Translations under genes and position numbers: made by a program | The notes under the pieces: generated by a model | Told to the model about the DNA's origin: nothing | The model's input: the letters and a program-made list of their open reading frames with translations, nothing else | The model's database searches: none | Shown here: positions 1 through 8,113 of the stretch, one piece after another | How the letters are laid out: each line of letters opens with the position of its first letter | Numbering within the stretch: the stretch's first letter is position 1 | Assembly (NCBI RefSeq): GCF_900142885.1 | Contig: NZ_FRCL01000017.1 | Span: 1 to 41,472 of the forward strand | From: Flavobacterium xinjiangense | Lineage (GTDB): Bacteria; Bacteroidota; Bacteroidia; Flavobacteriales; Flavobacteriaceae | Length of the DNA stretch: 41,472 nt | Reading direction: 5' to 3'

Positions 1-370
1 CTTTTTTGATATTGGTTGCTTTCCTATCCTTTTTAATTACTACTTCTTGTAATTGTTCTTCACTACTGAAAAGCTTGAAATTGTTTTTGGTGTTTTTGTC
101 TAAATTAACACTTTCTGTGATTGTTTGGAAACTTACTGAACTCACCTGAACTCTATAGTTCCCTTTAGGAATAGTGATAGAGTAAAAACCATATTCGTTA
201 GTGGTAGTTCCCGTTTTCAATTCGGGAATATATACGTTTACACCAATTATGGTTTCATTGCTTTTAGCATCAGAAACGGTTCCACTTAAAGTACACTTTT
301 CTTGAGAAAACATACTACTGACAGAAAGCAGAAGTGTCAGCGTTACGAAATAAATTAATTTTGTATTCAT
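1..370 (-). CDS. TonB-dependent receptor-like protein, N-terminal part (runs off left edge)
   Basis: The reading frame is open from an ATG at 370 to the window edge, giving about 123 residues. It begins with a signal peptide (MNTKLIYFVTLTLLLSVSS, cleavage near FSQ). A carboxypeptidase-D regulatory-like beta-sandwich follows, recognisable by GTVSDAKSNETIIGVNVYI and the TTTNEYGFYSITIPKGNY pattern. It ends with LQEVVIKKDR, the usual linker to a TonB plug. In this family the fold sits at the periplasmic mouth of outer-membrane nutrient receptors or OMP_b-brl_3 barrels. The gene lies 83 bp downstream of the NTF2-like gene on the same strand, so the two are probably co-transcribed. The substrate cannot be judged because plug and barrel are outside the window. 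Confidence 0.8.
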   Translation of the reverse strand, partial: MNTKLIYFVTLTLLLSVSSMFSQEKCTLSGTVSDAKSNETIIGVNVYIPELKTGTTTNEYGFYSITIPKGNYRVQVSSVSFQTITESVNLDKNTKNNFKLFSSEEQLQEVVIKKDRKATNIKK

Positions 371-453
371 GTTTTTAATTTTTTATATTTTTTAAAATAA
401 TTGCCATGCGATTTGTATTTAAAATAGGTAAGGGTAACTCCTATTTAGCCTAG

Positions 454-957
454 CTATTTTGCTCTAATGGGTTCCGGGTTGATTTTTTCTGATTCCAGAG
501 AGAATAGTACACTTGTTATTTTCCAATTCCCATTTACTTTAATGAGACCCCAACTTTCAGCTCCCCAGTTTGCCTTAATTTTGTTTTTCCAAAAACTATA
601 ATCAAAAGTTACCGCAGCAATACTGCCGTCTTCTTTTATGTCGATATTGTAAAATTTTTCTTCTGAAGCATCTGAAAGAAGTCTATAGAATTCTTTATAT
701 GTACTTTCAAAATAATTTTTTCTAGTTGGTTCTTTTTTTAGCATCACCTCATGCGTTGTTTTTTTTATAACTCCAATCCAAACTATCGGATCGTTATGAA
801 AAAGAGTATAAAATTTTATACTGTCTTTTTTTACAATACAGTCCATAAACGAATTTAAAATCTGTTTTATTTCTTTTTTATCCGTTGTCTCTTTGTTTTG
901 TCCAAAGGTTAAATTTGAAATAAGTAATAAAATTAAAAATACTGTTAGTCTTTTCAT
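454..957 (-). CDS. Secreted NTF2-like (SnoaL/DUF4440-type) protein
   Basis: The 167-residue product starts with a signal peptide (MKRLTVFLILLLISNLTFGQ). The mature part has the cone-shaped NTF2-like pattern: an N-terminal helix (KKEIKQILNSFMDCIVKKD), an aromatic segment, then beta strands ending in WGLIKVNGNWKITSVLFS, which is the typical end of nuclear transport factor 2 family proteins in Bacteroidota. No catalytic residues can be assigned, so it may bind a small molecule or be structural. It lies between the LytTR regulator gene and the TonB-receptor gene. A LytTR-type direct repeat about 130-160 bp upstream suggests regulator control of this pair. The fold is fairly sure, the function is unknown. 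Confidence 0.75.
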   Translation of the reverse strand: MKRLTVFLILLLISNLTFGQNKETTDKKEIKQILNSFMDCIVKKDSIKFYTLFHNDPIVWIGVIKKTTHEVMLKKEPTRKNYFESTYKEFYRLLSDASEEKFYNIDIKEDGSIAAVTFDYSFWKNKIKANWGAESWGLIKVNGNWKITSVLFSLESEKINPEPIRAK

Positions 958-1084
958 TGATTGTTTAAGTAAGGTTATATGTTAAATACATTAATATAAT
1001 TATTCCCATTTATTAATTATAACTACACAAAAGTCCAAGTATAAAGTGAGGTCTACAATTTTAATATGCCAATTAAATAAGGAT

Positions 1085-1114
1085 GTCTGCAAACTCCTGT
1101 TTTAAGTCTGCAAA
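1085..1114. promoter_or_regulatory. Candidate LytTR-type operator (9-bp direct repeat, 21-bp period)
   Basis: GTCTGCAAA occurs twice, at 1085-1093 and 1106-1114, separated by 12 bp. LytTR regulators are known to bind two roughly 9-bp direct repeats spaced by 12-13 bp, so the geometry fits. The whole 1027-1114 block aligns without gaps to 11655-11742 (72 of 88 identical by my count). Both blocks include a sequence close to the Bacteroidota -7 box (GAyTTTTG on the minus strand, 1028-1035) exactly 49 bp from the repeat. It lies between the LytTR gene and the NTF2-like gene; assignment to that regulator is inference. Confidence 0.6.
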
Positions 1115-1129
1115 ATATGTAATGAAAAT

Positions 1130-1825
1130 TCAGGTTCTATTATTTACTACTTGAAAAAAAAGCTCTTTGTAGGTTTCTGAAATTGGGATTCTCTGATTAG
1201 AAATCAATATCCTCATCCGTTCAATAGATTCAATTTTGCTAACCCCAACCATATAAGATTTATGAACTCTGCAAACTAAATTGGGAGGTATAATTTGTTC
1301 CAGTTCACTAAAATTTTGAAGTGTCATAATTTTTTTATTTACGGTATGAATTCCTCGATAATCTCTCATCCCTTCAATGTATAGAATGTCGCTTAAATTT
1401 ACTTTCTCTAATCGATTTTCGGTCTTCACAAAAATGAAATCCTGTTGAGTAGTAAGCAGGGGTTGATTAATATTTTCACGCGCTCTATTTACCGCTTTTA
1501 AAAACCGGTCAAACGTAAAAGGTTTTAATAAGTAATCCGTTACACTGAGCTCATAGCCTTTTATAGCGTATTCCTGATAGGCTGTCGTTATAATAACCTG
1601 GCTTTCTATTTTTGAACTTTCAAGCAACTCAATACCGGATAATTCATCCATATTAATATCTAAAAAAAGTAAATTGACTTTATTATCCTTTAAATAAGAG
1701 AGCCCATCAAGCGCATTATCAAACGTAGCACATAAATTCAAAAAGGGTATTTTGCTAACAAAATTCTTGGTTCTCTCAAGAGCCAAAGGTTCGTCTTCTA
1801 TGATTATACAAGAGTATCTATTCAT
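1130..1825 (-). CDS. LytTR-family response regulator
   Basis: This 231-residue protein has an N-terminal receiver domain (about residues 4-120) with the acidic pair E10/D11, phospho-acceptor D56 (LFLDINM), T80 in ITTAYQEYA and K102 in LLKPF. A LytTR DNA-binding domain occupies about residues 130-228 (FIFVKTENRLEKVNLSDILY, then RVHKSYMVGVSKI). It is the cytoplasmic output partner of the kinase encoded just upstream; the two genes overlap by 8 bp, so they are translationally coupled. A LytTR-type direct repeat just past its stop codon, and a copy near 11713, are its likely targets, probably genes for outer-membrane uptake proteins. The start at 1825 is supported by the family-typical N-terminus. 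Confidence 0.93.
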   Translation of the reverse strand: MNRYSCIIIEDEPLALERTKNFVSKIPFLNLCATFDNALDGLSYLKDNKVNLLFLDINMDELSGIELLESSKIESQVIITTAYQEYAIKGYELSVTDYLLKPFTFDRFLKAVNRARENINQPLLTTQQDFIFVKTENRLEKVNLSDILYIEGMRDYRGIHTVNKKIMTLQNFSELEQIIPPNLVCRVHKSYMVGVSKIESIERMRILISNQRIPISETYKELFFQVVNNRT

Positions 1826-2885
1826 TTTTAATTGTTAATTTCACACTATAAAGGTTGATTCGATTTTCTAATTCTAATATATGCTTCTCTGGATAAATTA
1901 GATTCAGACGTTTTTGAATAAGATCATTCCCTAAACCATCGCTTTCTTGTTTTAGTAGTCGAGTTGGATCGAATTTGTTTTCACACAAGAATATGATATT
2001 CTCTTTATTAATATATATTTCAATACTTATAGTATTGTCTATTTTCTTATTTGTACTATGCTTAAAGGCATTTTCAATAAATGGAATAAAGACCATAGGG
2101 GCTATTGTTCTATTATCCATAGTGCCATTTATCTGAAAACTTACATAGTTTGAATTTGCAGTTCTTATTTTTTGCAATTCTATATACTTCTCAATGTACT
2201 CAATTTCTTTTTTAAGTAAAATTGCATCTGTTTTAATTTCGTATAACATAAAACGCAAAATATCGGATAGTTTGTTTAAATAGTTTGAAGCTTCACCGGC
2301 ATCCTTTAAAATCAATACATCAATGTTATTTAGCGTATTGAATAGGAAATGAGGATCAATCTGGGCCTTTACCAATGCCATTTCTGTTTCATGATTTTTT
2401 TGTTTTAATTCTTCTTTTAATTTTATTTCTTTAACCCAAGTAATAAAACCTTTAAGAATTAAGGCCGCCAAACCGGAAATTGAAGCAATAAAGCTCATAG
2501 CCATTATTGTATTTATAGCAGTAGACCTTTGGTTTATGCCGTCTTTATCCATATCAATAAGATGACCTGATTCTATAAAATACCGCATTATAATGTACGC
2601 TAGTATCGAAACACCTATAGAAATCAAAATACCGAAAATAGTGGAAAGCAAAAATTTATTTTGTTGCAGGTATTTTGGAAATACTATAAAACTACAAGAA
2701 TAAAATGTGATGAACGAAGGAAAAAATGCAAATAGGAGAAGTGAATTGAACGCATTTACAATTCGTGCTGTCTGATCTACTGCATGACTGCTACTTCTGT
2801 AGAAAACAGTTAGCATGATTAATATTAAAAGGAAATAGCACATCCAAAAACCAATATGTAACAAAATAACGATTGATTTTTTCAT
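1818..2885 (-). CDS. LytS/YehU-family sensor histidine kinase
   Basis: The 355-residue protein has four hydrophobic segments in its first 150 residues (near 5-28, 42-68, 78-100, 124-146) and no extracellular sensor domain. A short coiled coil follows, then the His_kinase domain with the phospho-acceptor motif QIDPHFLFNTLNNIDVL. A shortened HATPase part is seen in APMVFIPFIENAFKHS (N-box) and DGLGNDLIQKRL (G-box). This is the usual layout of LytS-type kinases in Bacteroidota that pair with LytTR regulators. Its stop overlaps the regulator start by 8 bp. The signal sensed is unknown. One exact LytTR half-site (GTCTGCAAG, 2970-2978) lies 85 bp upstream and could allow autoregulation, but the partner half-site is poor. 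Confidence 0.92.
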   Translation of the reverse strand: MKKSIVILLHIGFWMCYFLLILIMLTVFYRSSSHAVDQTARIVNAFNSLLLFAFFPSFITFYSCSFIVFPKYLQQNKFLLSTIFGILISIGVSILAYIIMRYFIESGHLIDMDKDGINQRSTAINTIMAMSFIASISGLAALILKGFITWVKEIKLKEELKQKNHETEMALVKAQIDPHFLFNTLNNIDVLILKDAGEASNYLNKLSDILRFMLYEIKTDAILLKKEIEYIEKYIELQKIRTANSNYVSFQINGTMDNRTIAPMVFIPFIENAFKHSTNKKIDNTISIEIYINKENIIFLCENKFDPTRLLKQESDGLGNDLIQKRLNLIYPEKHILELENRINLYSVKLTIKNE

Positions 2886-3260
2886 AAATTTAAATTTAGT
2901 AATTTAGGAGAGCTAAATACGATGATTTTAAAGTTTATGGAAAATCTATTATTCAAATAGGGTATATTCGTCTGCAAGATTGGGAAATTAGACACAGAAT
3001 CAAATCTGGTGGATAGAAAAAAAAGAAATTGACAAAGACTTTTGTGAATTTTGCAAACATGACTTTATAAAGAAGACAGCTTTGATTTAAGTTGACCTAT
3101 TTATTAGTTATAGTTTTTTTGCTGCTACATATAAAATTAAAAAAGCCGAAAAAAATAGATTCGGCTTTTGGTTGAATTTAGTACTTAAATTGTTATTGCT
3201 TTAAAAATAGAAGAAATAAAATTAAAGTTACTATTTTATCAATTGATAATTTATAAAAAA
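2886..3260. other. Intergenic stretch between kinase start and peptidase stop
   Basis: No convincing gene is seen in these 375 bp. They hold the upstream region of the minus-strand kinase-regulator operon, including a single LytTR-like half-site at 2970-2978, and a symmetrical terminator hairpin at 3141-3169. Confidence 0.6.
3141..3169. terminator. Bidirectional rho-independent terminator
   Basis: The perfect 10-bp inverted repeat AAAAGCCGAA / TTCGGCTTTT has a 9-nt loop, and T-runs are available in both directions. It lies 91 bp beyond the stop of the papain-like peptidase gene on the minus strand and upstream of the kinase gene, so it probably separates these transcripts. Confidence 0.8.
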
Positions 3261-4688
3261 TTAAATATTTTTGCCTACTTTCTTCATGATTTCCTTTGGA
3301 ATAGCGTTTTTATTGACCATAACTGAAATCGTCTTTAAAAGTAGATATTCTTTGGACATATAAAGATAGCCTCCGCAATCCTTGGCATCGCCTGAATTTT
3401 TAATAATGTAAAATTTTTTACCTGTGCCACTCTCTGCAATACCAATAATATGCATATTATGGATGTCTTCGGTTGTACGATTATCAAATGCGGTCTGTCT
3501 AATCTGTTGTGTAATTATTTTACTATCACCCAAAACGGCGAAACCATCATTAAATCCTTCATAGATGTCCCCATCCCAGCAAACGGAATAATTATGCATT
3601 AGGGCATCATCAACTACGGCACTGAAATCATCTAATGGAAGATTTAAATATTGATTATTATTCCAGTTGGCCTCAATCTCTAAAGTAAACCTTGAATAAA
3701 AAGGATGGTGGTTAAATGAGGTAATTTCCACATAATCATCAGGATTGATTCCAATCATTTCTTTTGCAAAAGATGCAGCGGTAAAGTGCTTTCCATCGTA
3801 AACAAAAGTGTCTGGAACTTTTCCTAAAGTTTGTGTCAGGATTTCATCCATGTCCCTTCTGTAAATCTCGGGTGTCAAATCTCCGTGAGAATTTTTATAA
3901 AATTTAGCCTTCTCCAATAATGCATTGTTCATCTCTGCATGATCATGCTTGGTATCAGAATCTAATTTACCGGAATAAACACTTTCAGGAATGGCTCCGA
4001 ATTCTTTGTATGCTTTCATTACGCTGAAGGTTAAATCTCCTTCACCAAAAAAACTACTTCCATTTCTTCTTATATAGTTCTCCGCTTTATTGATATAAGT
4101 TGGTCTGACAAAAAACATCGGAGTAAGTACTACCGGTTTTTTCCCTAGTCTTATAGCTTCTGTTTCAATAAAGGAAGTGGTGGCAAAACTCCAGCAATCA
4201 CCAGTGGCTTGCTGATCTTTAAAAGGGGTACTTTCAATTAATTTAATTATTTTAAAACCTGCCATTTGGGGATTTGTATTTGTTTTAAGTTTAAATACAT
4301 AGTTAGTTCGACTCAATTTTAAGGGTGTATTGCCGCCCCACATTCCATCAACGATAGAATCTCCAGGCATCATTACTCCTTTAAAAATTAATGGAGCCGT
4401 ATCAGGCCATCCCAATGATTTTCTTGCATCTGCAAATACACTATCCTTAACCCTCCAAACTTTATCTAGTGAGATATCTTTTAACCTTTTATCAGGAAAA
4501 TCCATATAGCCTTTAATTAAATTTTTCTTCAATTCAATTCTAAATAGCACTAATTCTGAAGCTGATACGTCTTTGGTATTGGTTTTTCCTATCCAAGAGC
4601 CTTCCAAAGGATCGGATTTTATATTTTGCGCGTTACTCAGATATCCAATAAATAGTAGAATAACTGATACTGAAATTTTTGTTTTCAT
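3261..4688 (-). CDS. Secreted C1-family (papain-fold, bleomycin hydrolase-like) cysteine peptidase
   Basis: The 475-residue protein starts with a signal peptide (MKTKISVSVILLFIGYLSNA). Residues about 25-140 are a beta-rich region opening with DPLEGSWIGKT. The peptidase domain spans about 150-470, with nucleophile C165 in GDCWSFATTSFIE, H413 in NMHIIGIAE and N431 in FYIIKNSGD, the normal Cys-His-Asn order. The long insertion and the HNYSVCWDGD segment resemble the C1B (bleomycin hydrolase/PepC) group rather than cathepsins, although those enzymes are cytoplasmic. All catalytic residues are present, so activity is expected in the periplasm or outside the cell. It is transcribed divergently from a LytS/LytTR operon, which may control it from the shared 213-bp region. 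Such pairs may act on peptide uptake or signalling, but that is inference. Confidence 0.88.
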   Translation of the reverse strand: MKTKISVSVILLFIGYLSNAQNIKSDPLEGSWIGKTNTKDVSASELVLFRIELKKNLIKGYMDFPDKRLKDISLDKVWRVKDSVFADARKSLGWPDTAPLIFKGVMMPGDSIVDGMWGGNTPLKLSRTNYVFKLKTNTNPQMAGFKIIKLIESTPFKDQQATGDCWSFATTSFIETEAIRLGKKPVVLTPMFFVRPTYINKAENYIRRNGSSFFGEGDLTFSVMKAYKEFGAIPESVYSGKLDSDTKHDHAEMNNALLEKAKFYKNSHGDLTPEIYRRDMDEILTQTLGKVPDTFVYDGKHFTAASFAKEMIGINPDDYVEITSFNHHPFYSRFTLEIEANWNNNQYLNLPLDDFSAVVDDALMHNYSVCWDGDIYEGFNDGFAVLGDSKIITQQIRQTAFDNRTTEDIHNMHIIGIAESGTGKKFYIIKNSGDAKDCGGYLYMSKEYLLLKTISVMVNKNAIPKEIMKKVGKNI

Positions 4689-4772
4689 GATAAAGTTGTT
4701 TATAATTATTTTGACAAACTAACTCATTAAATTTTGCAGAAAAAAAACAATTATTTGTACACGCAAAAAAAC

Positions 4773-4790
4773 AATAGGACTGACCCTATT
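4773..4790. promoter_or_regulatory. 18-bp palindrome in divergent promoter region
   Basis: The sequence AATAGGactgacCCTATT is a 6-bp perfect inverted repeat around a 6-bp spacer, about 110 bp upstream of the second kinase gene and 85 bp upstream of the peptidase gene. It could be an operator for a dimeric regulator; no owner can be named. Confidence 0.3.
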
Positions 4791-4804
4791 TAATGGACGA
4801 ATGC

Positions 4805-4835
4805 AATACAAATAGCCAAAAGTAGAATACAAATA
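4805..4835. promoter_or_regulatory. Candidate operator: 10-bp direct repeat with 21-bp period
   Basis: AATACAAATA occurs at 4805-4814 and again at 4826-4835, exactly 21 bp apart. The geometry is that of LytTR boxes, but the half-site differs from GTCTGCAAA. A near-consensus -7 element TATCTTTA lies at 4876-4883, just before the kinase ATG at 4902. The likely role is autoregulation by the downstream LytTR regulator, or control of the divergent peptidase gene. Confidence 0.5.
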
Positions 4836-4901
4836 ATTATAGGTTTGCTATCCCAATTTTTTAATTTTTACTAACTATCTTTACAACTAAAACGATTACA
4901 A

Positions 4902-5963
4902 ATGCCAAGAAAAATCAGATTAAAAGTTACAATCGAACCTGTAATACATTTTATTATTTGGGGGTCTTTCTTCCTTTTTGTTTGGTTTGAAGTTAGAACG
5001 CTTGGCTCTTTTCGAAAACAGGACGACAGTATTTATCCTCCTATGATCTGGAGTACCATTTTAAGTATTATATTGTTTTATTTTAATGCTTTATACCTCA
5101 TTCCACGTTTTTTTTCAAAACAGCAATACCGACTGTATATTACGCTGATGATTGTTTTATATATTGGTACTGTTTTGATAAATAGTGTTTTGGACCATTT
5201 TTATACGATATCCCTTTTTTCGAGTGAAAAAGAGCCTTTTTTTTCAGAAATCCTTCTTAACTTTCAGACTAAAACCCTTATTTTGTCTTTATCGACAGCA
5301 TATGGACTAACTAAAAATTGGCTAATCAGCAAGAAATTGCAACAACAATTGGCAAGCGATAAATTGAGCGCTGAACTAAAATATCTGAAAGCTCAAATCA
5401 ATCCCCATTTTCTTTTCAATACATTAAATATGGCATTCGCCAGCGCCATTAAAAGCAACGATGAAGGAACTGCCGACATCATTGAAAAATTGTCCGGACT
5501 GATGCGATACGTTTTGTATGAAAGCAATGAAGATAAAGTGATACTTGAAAAGGAGATTAATTATATCGACAATTACATTAACCTTCAATTGCAGCGTTTA
5601 TCACCGGAAATTGCCAGTCAGGTAAAATATGAAGTGAAAGGAAATTTTCAAAATTTAAAAATAGCTCCGATGATCCTGATTCCATTCATTGAAAATGTAT
5701 TTAAACATGGCATAATGCTGAGCAAGAAAGCCGAAATGTCTATATTCATTTTTTTATATTCAGATACATTGATACTCGAAACGAGAAATTTAAAGAACAA
5801 TAGTCCTGTTGGAACCAATAAGGAACATTCGGGGATTGGAATGAAAAATGTTAAAGAACGTTTACTTTTACTCTATCCCAACCAACATCAATTAGAGATT
5901 AAGAATGAAGAACATTTATTTCAGGTGCGATTAGAAATACAGCTAAAACCAATCCAACTATGA
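4902..5963 (+). CDS. LytS/YehU-family sensor histidine kinase
   Basis: The 353-residue protein has four membrane segments (near residues 12-30, 47-67, 78-98, 122-142). The kinase core has phospho-acceptor motif QINPHFLFNTLNMAFASA, N-box PMILIPFIENVFKHG and G-box GIGMKNVKERLLLLYP. No periplasmic sensor domain is present, as is usual for the family. The stop codon overlaps the start of the following LytTR gene in an ATGA arrangement (4 bp), so the pair is one operon. It is divergent from the secreted cysteine peptidase. A 21-bp-period direct repeat upstream suggests autoregulation. It is a paralogue of the kinase at 1818-2885 with the same design, but the two have diverged widely. Confidence 0.92.
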   Translation: MPRKIRLKVTIEPVIHFIIWGSFFLFVWFEVRTLGSFRKQDDSIYPPMIWSTILSIILFYFNALYLIPRFFSKQQYRLYITLMIVLYIGTVLINSVLDHFYTISLFSSEKEPFFSEILLNFQTKTLILSLSTAYGLTKNWLISKKLQQQLASDKLSAELKYLKAQINPHFLFNTLNMAFASAIKSNDEGTADIIEKLSGLMRYVLYESNEDKVILEKEINYIDNYINLQLQRLSPEIASQVKYEVKGNFQNLKIAPMILIPFIENVFKHGIMLSKKAEMSIFIFLYSDTLILETRNLKNNSPVGTNKEHSGIGMKNVKERLLLLYPNQHQLEIKNEEHLFQVRLEIQLKPIQL

Positions 5964-6667
5964 AATGTATAGCTATTGATGACGAGCCATTAGCCCTTGA
6001 ATTGATCTCAGGATATATTCAGAAAACACCCTTTTTAGAATTTGTTGCCGGGTTTACAAATCCGTTTAATGCAATGAATTTTCTATTGAAGAACCCCATA
6101 GATTTGGTGTTTATAGATATTAATATGCCTGAACTATCGGGTATCGAATTATTGAAGGCGTTGCCGGTGCTGCCAAAAATCATATTCACGACGGCCTATT
6201 CGGAATACGGAGCGGAAAGTTATGAGTTTAATGCAGTGGATTATCTTTTGAAACCTGTAAAATATGATCGATTTCTTAAGGGAGTGAACAAGGCTTTTGA
6301 CCTTTCTTCCTTAAAAAAAGAAGAGACATCTGTGCCTGCCAATAATGAGCCGCATAGCCAATCTGTACTTATTAAAAGCGGTTCGAAAACATTCAAAATA
6401 GCAACAGATGATATTTTTTACATAGAAGCTGCTGGAAATTATATGCTTTTCTATACTCTAAAGGGTAAAATTATGACGCTACTGCCAATGAGTGAAATAC
6501 TAAAGATGTTGCCTTCCAATACATTTGTAAGGATTCATAAATCTTATATCATTTCATTGAAACATATTGAGGTTATTGAAAAGTCTATTGTGGTTATAAA
6601 TAAAACTCGTATACCAATTGGGATTACCTATAAGGAACACTTTTCGAATATTATTAAAAATGATTGA
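5960..6667 (+). CDS. LytTR-family response regulator
   Basis: This 235-residue regulator has an N-terminal receiver domain with D7/D8, phospho-acceptor D53 (LVFIDINMPELSG), the ITAY-like segment FTTAYSEYG and the KP motif in LLKPVKYDRFL. A linker of about 20 residues follows, then a LytTR DNA-binding domain (about 136-233; VLIKSGSKTFKIATDDIFYI, FVRIHKSYIISLKHI). It is the output partner of the kinase encoded immediately upstream. Probable targets are its own operon and the divergent peptidase gene, because a direct repeat with LytTR spacing lies between them. This is inferred from position only. Confidence 0.93.
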   Translation: MKCIAIDDEPLALELISGYIQKTPFLEFVAGFTNPFNAMNFLLKNPIDLVFIDINMPELSGIELLKALPVLPKIIFTTAYSEYGAESYEFNAVDYLLKPVKYDRFLKGVNKAFDLSSLKKEETSVPANNEPHSQSVLIKSGSKTFKIATDDIFYIEAAGNYMLFYTLKGKIMTLLPMSEILKMLPSNTFVRIHKSYIISLKHIEVIEKSIVVINKTRIPIGITYKEHFSNIIKND

Positions 6668-6724
6668 CTATAAATTTAGCGGTAATTATGCTTTTGTAGT
6701 TAAGTAGTAAAACATGTTTTTGTA

Positions 6725-7175
6725 TTATAAAATACATTTATAGATATCAGGATGGTAAAGTTCCATATACAAATCCGGTTTTCTTAGTTTTGTGAATCCA
6801 TATTTTTCGTACAACCAATCAGCAGTGGAAGTCAATAAAATCAACCGTCTTAAATCTTTCAAATTTGGGTGATTGATTACCATGTCCATCTGTTTTTTTA
6901 AAACCCCTTTCCTCGATAGTGGTCCAAAACATAAATGTCTCCTACATAAGCAATTGTGGAGAAGTCTGAGATCACTCTCGCAAATCCAATTTGCTTTTGT
7001 TTATGGAAAAGTCCTAATTTTGGGAATTGTCAATAGCCACTTTTACTTTTTCTAGTGGGATATTATCACTCCAACCAGAATAGTTAGAGAAAAAGGCGTG
7101 AATGACAAGGATGTCCATTTTTGTTTTGCCTGTAGTTATTAGAAAGTCTTCAAAATTAATTTCTATTGTTTTCAT
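6725..7175 (-). pseudogene. GNAT family N-acetyltransferase, broken by two frameshifts
   Basis: Read on the minus strand from an ATG at 7175, the conceptual protein matches single-domain GNAT acetyltransferases throughout. It shows an N-terminal part with GWSDNIPLEKVKVAIDNS, then KLGLFHKQKQIGFARVIS, the acetyl-CoA loop segment DIYVLDHYRGKG, then LKKQMDMVINHP and the C-terminal WLYEKYGFTKLRKPD, ending at TAA 6725-6727. The frame is lost twice, near 7020 and near 6903. Each break needs one extra base and lies next to a short homopolymer run. The gene is either dead or carries two sequencing errors. It would have acetylated an unknown small substrate. Confidence 0.8.
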
Positions 7176-7674
7176 TTTGCCCATACTTTGTCTTTTGTTC
7201 TTCGGATAATGGATTAGCGTGGATTTTGGACAACAATTAGGATTCTTATTTTTAAAATTAACTAACCAAAATCAAATCATCATAACAACCCCACAAAAGA
7301 TGTTACCTAAATCCAGCCAACCCACTGTTCTTTTTTACTTTAATTTATTCATTCAAGTTGCTCATACAACAGTAATTGTAGATTATTTTGTTTTATGCCA
7401 TTTTAAATTGACATGCTGAATATTAAAATAATCAAGTCATAAATTTCAATAGTACTGCTTTAACCTATTTTACTAGTCCGGCTAAATCAATAGAATTTTA
7501 TGGTCTTTCTTATCTTATTTATTTTTAATATTTAATCCCAAATTATGGGCCTTACCATTTCAAAAGTGCTCACGTTAAGAGATAATTTGTCCCACATGAA
7601 CTAATTCGTTCTAGCCACTCTTTGCAAATAGACAAGTTTTTGTTTTTTTTTAAACGGACTACCTCAATTAAATT
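7176..7674. other. Non-coding stretch between two gene remnants
   Basis: No convincing coding region is seen in these 499 very AT-rich bp on either strand. The short open frames present show no family features, signal peptides or neighbouring start context. Being flanked by two decayed genes, it looks like eroding sequence. Confidence 0.5.
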
Positions 7675-8046
7675 TTATTTTAAATATTCGTTAACTTTTT
7701 GCAATTAATATTCTGGGGAAGAATCGAAAACTGAATTTAATAAAGTCATATGTCCTGCACCTAAAATAACTAATATTCTATCTGTTGGTTTTGCATTTAT
7801 TTTTTGAATATTTCTAAAAATCCTCAAATTTCTGTTAAACCACCAACCAGTCACAAAATCGGGTCCGAAAAACTCATTCTCTTTCGTTTCATATTTAAAA
7901 ACACCAATCAAATAGGTGCCAAAATCCATTTTGATATTATTGCTATTATTTTTTTGTATAAGCTCAGCTCTTATCCCTTTTGAATAATTGACCAGATCAC
8001 TGGAAGTCCACGATTTGCCATTTGATTTCTTGCAATGTTTTTTGTA
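7675..8046 (-). pseudogene. Remnant of a DUF5694-type protein (C-terminal part)
   Basis: The minus-strand frame open over 7705-8046 encodes a recognisable C-terminus of DUF5694 proteins: GGF-like start, FFGPDFVTGWWFNRNLRI, FRNIQKI and DRILVILGAGHMTLLNSVF. The frame stops at SSPEY, but directly after the stop codon it continues as LQKVNEYLK followed by a second stop at 7675. This looks like a nonsense change that removed the last nine residues. The N-terminal two thirds expected for the family are missing: upstream the frame soon meets a stop, and the sequence before 8046 is not recognisably related. Family assignment is from memory of the conserved tail. Confidence 0.6.
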
Positions 8047-8113
8047 TTATACTGTCAAAAGAGTTACTAAAAAATTTATAAAATACCTTGATTGTAATAT
8101 TTAAACTAAAAAG

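Noticed and set aside
4740..4776. Two A7-CAAT words 24 bp apart
   Set aside because: The period does not fit LytTR or AraC spacing and A-runs are common in this AT-rich region.
6873..7419. Plus-strand frames of 60 and 66 codons
   Set aside because: The first is antisense to the GNAT pseudogene, and the second lies in AT-rich sequence without protein-like features.
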